The notes below the pieces were generated by a model. It had not been told where the DNA came from, searched no databases, and worked only from the letters and a program-made list of their open reading frames with translations. Made by a program: the position numbers and the translations under genes. A DNA stretch of 64,000 bases from Paracidovorax cattleyae. Its GTDB lineage: Bacteria > Pseudomonadota > Gammaproteobacteria > Burkholderiales > Burkholderiaceae_C. Positions 63,155 to 64,000 of this stretch are shown here, piece after piece (the stretch's first letter is position 1; each line of letters opens with the position of its first letter). The stretch lies in the NCBI RefSeq assembly GCF_900104515.1, contig NZ_FNJL01000012.1, positions 62,001 through 126,000 of the forward strand. The letters are read 5' to 3'.

Positions 63155-64000
63155 TCAGAAATAGCCGTGCGCCGGCACCTTCAGCTCGCCGCCCTCGGTG
63201 GGGGCGAAGGCCCCCACGGGCTCCTGCACCACCACCTGGTTGCGTCCGCCCTGCTTGGCGAGGTACATGGCGGTGTCGGCGCGCGAGAAGAACTCCAGAA
63301 CGGATTCGCCCAGCACGTACTGCGTGACGCCGACCGAGACCGTGACGCGCCCGCGCAGCGGCTCCTTCCAGTCGTGCGACTCCACCTGCGAGCGGATGCG
63401 CTCGCAGGTATTGAGCGCCGGCAGCAGGGGCGTGGCGGGGAAGATCAGCAGGAACTCCTCCCCACCGTAGCGGCCGAAGAAATCGTCGCCGCGCACGATC
63501 TGCTGGGCCAGCTGCGAGAAGGTGCGCAGCACCTCGTCGCCGCACAGGTGGCCCATTTCATCGTTGATGCGCTTGAAATGGTCCAGGTCCACCACGGCCA
63601 GGCACAGCGGGATGCCGCTCTCGTCGGCCAGTTGCTTCTGCTCTTCCAGCGCCGCGAGGATCGAGCGCCGGTTCAGGCAGCCGAGCGCATCCAGGCGCGC
63701 GCTCTCCGCGATGGACTTCATCTCGCTGCTGGTCTTCTGCAGCAGCCGGTGCAGCAGCCGCACGCGCCCCATCAGCAGGACATAGGCCGGCAGGGCCAGC
63801 GCGAGCGCCACGAAATGCAGGGCCTCCAGGCGCAGCAGCACGCCGTTTTCGCGCTCGGCATAGTGCAGTCCCATCACCAGGGCATAGCCGGCCAGGATGC
63901 CGCCGCACAGCAGCAGGGCCGTGCGGCGCGACAGCGTGAGCAGTCCGTACGACATGGCGACGAACAGGAACGGCGCCAGTGCGATCTGCGTGACGGGCTC
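63155..64000 (-). CDS. Diguanylate cyclase, N-terminus beyond window
   Basis: Membrane-anchored GGDEF enzyme making cyclic di-GMP. Visible here are the last transmembrane helices of an N-terminal sensor region (LLLCGGILAGYALVMGLHYA, ALHFVALALALPAYVLLMGR) and a full GGDEF domain: LDALGCLNRRSIL, VVDLDHFKRINDEMGH, the catalytic GGEEF and an inhibitory-site RGDD exactly five residues before it. An ATG at 63955 would give 266 residues, but the frame stays open and hydrophobic to the window edge, so the real start is outside. Likely active and feedback-inhibited. Confidence 0.9.
   Translation of the reverse strand, partial: EPVTQIALAPFLFVAMSYGLLTLSRRTALLLCGGILAGYALVMGLHYAERENGVLLRLEALHFVALALALPAYVLLMGRVRLLHRLLQKTSSEMKSIAESARLDALGCLNRRSILAALEEQKQLADESGIPLCLAVVDLDHFKRINDEMGHLCGDEVLRTFSQLAQQIVRGDDFFGRYGGEEFLLIFPATPLLPALNTCERIRSQVESHDWKEPLRGRVTVSVGVTQYVLGESVLEFFSRADTAMYLAKQGGRNQVVVQEPVGAFAPTEGGELKVPAHGYF

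Noticed and set aside
1-64000. CRISPR arrays, tRNA and rRNA genes.
   Set aside because: No regularly spaced repeats, cloverleaf-like sequence or rRNA segments were recognised; a covariance search was not possible.

Overview
The window is high-GC DNA from a betaproteobacterium of the Burkholderiales, most likely Comamonadaceae and probably a plant-associated Acidovorax. The evidence is the gene order (algH-ruvX-pyrR-pyrB-inactive pyrC; dusB-fis-purH; rubredoxin beside the pilus chemotaxis genes), two Omp32-type porins, a complete PIP box in front of a family 3 pectate lyase, and a Comamonadaceae-looking dispersed intergenic repeat. The organism is inferred from gene content, not from a database match.

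Layout. 1-3.4 kb: glucose-6-phosphate dehydrogenase, a HexR-like regulator and a small HExxH protein. 3.45-7.2 kb: a rearranged segment. It holds a beheaded ketoacyl-ACP synthase, an internally deleted IS3-family element with both ends, the 3' part of an IS630 transposase, and an AT-richer islet carrying a colicin M-like toxin followed 2 bp later by a Cmi-like lipoprotein. It ends in a chemoreceptor whose native start appears lost. 9-16.6 kb: a DoxX protein, then a Dpp/Opp-type peptide transporter operon with an embedded M20 amidohydrolase. 16.8-19.2 kb: two tandem porins. 19.5-23.9 kb: coq7, an OsmC protein, a candidate small RNA, ilvA, cobS and cobC. 23.9-34.3 kb: a type II secretion cluster (gspC divergent; gspG-H-I-J-K-L-M-N-D-E), without gspF or gspO.

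34.3-40.0 kb: an ArsC-like reductase; an iron(III)-type permease diverging from an ATPase gene that is frameshifted in a C7 tract; and a small module of a LysO-type exporter, a free-amino-acid-type 2-oxoglutarate dioxygenase and a divergent Lrp regulator. 40.0-44.7 kb: the algH-ruvX-pyrR-pyrB-pyrC'-plsC operon, whose dihydroorotase homologue lacks its metal ligands. 44.7-46.2 kb: a photolyase. 46.2-56.5 kb: the type IV pilus chemosensory operon pilG-H-I-J-L and a 57-residue rubredoxin. 56.6-60.1 kb: a ThiD-like kinase, hemL and the PIP-box pectate lyase. 60.1-64 kb: dusB-fis-purH and a diguanylate cyclase that runs off the window.

Main leads: (1) the colicin M-like toxin/immunity pair, whose catalytic motif keeps the family spacing but differs at three of five catalytic positions; (2) the dioxygenase/exporter/Lrp module; (3) the PIP-box pectate lyase; (4) a candidate CCUCC-containing small RNA; (5) poly-C tracts in fbpC (out of frame) and gspL (in frame). 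No tRNA, rRNA or CRISPR array was recognised.
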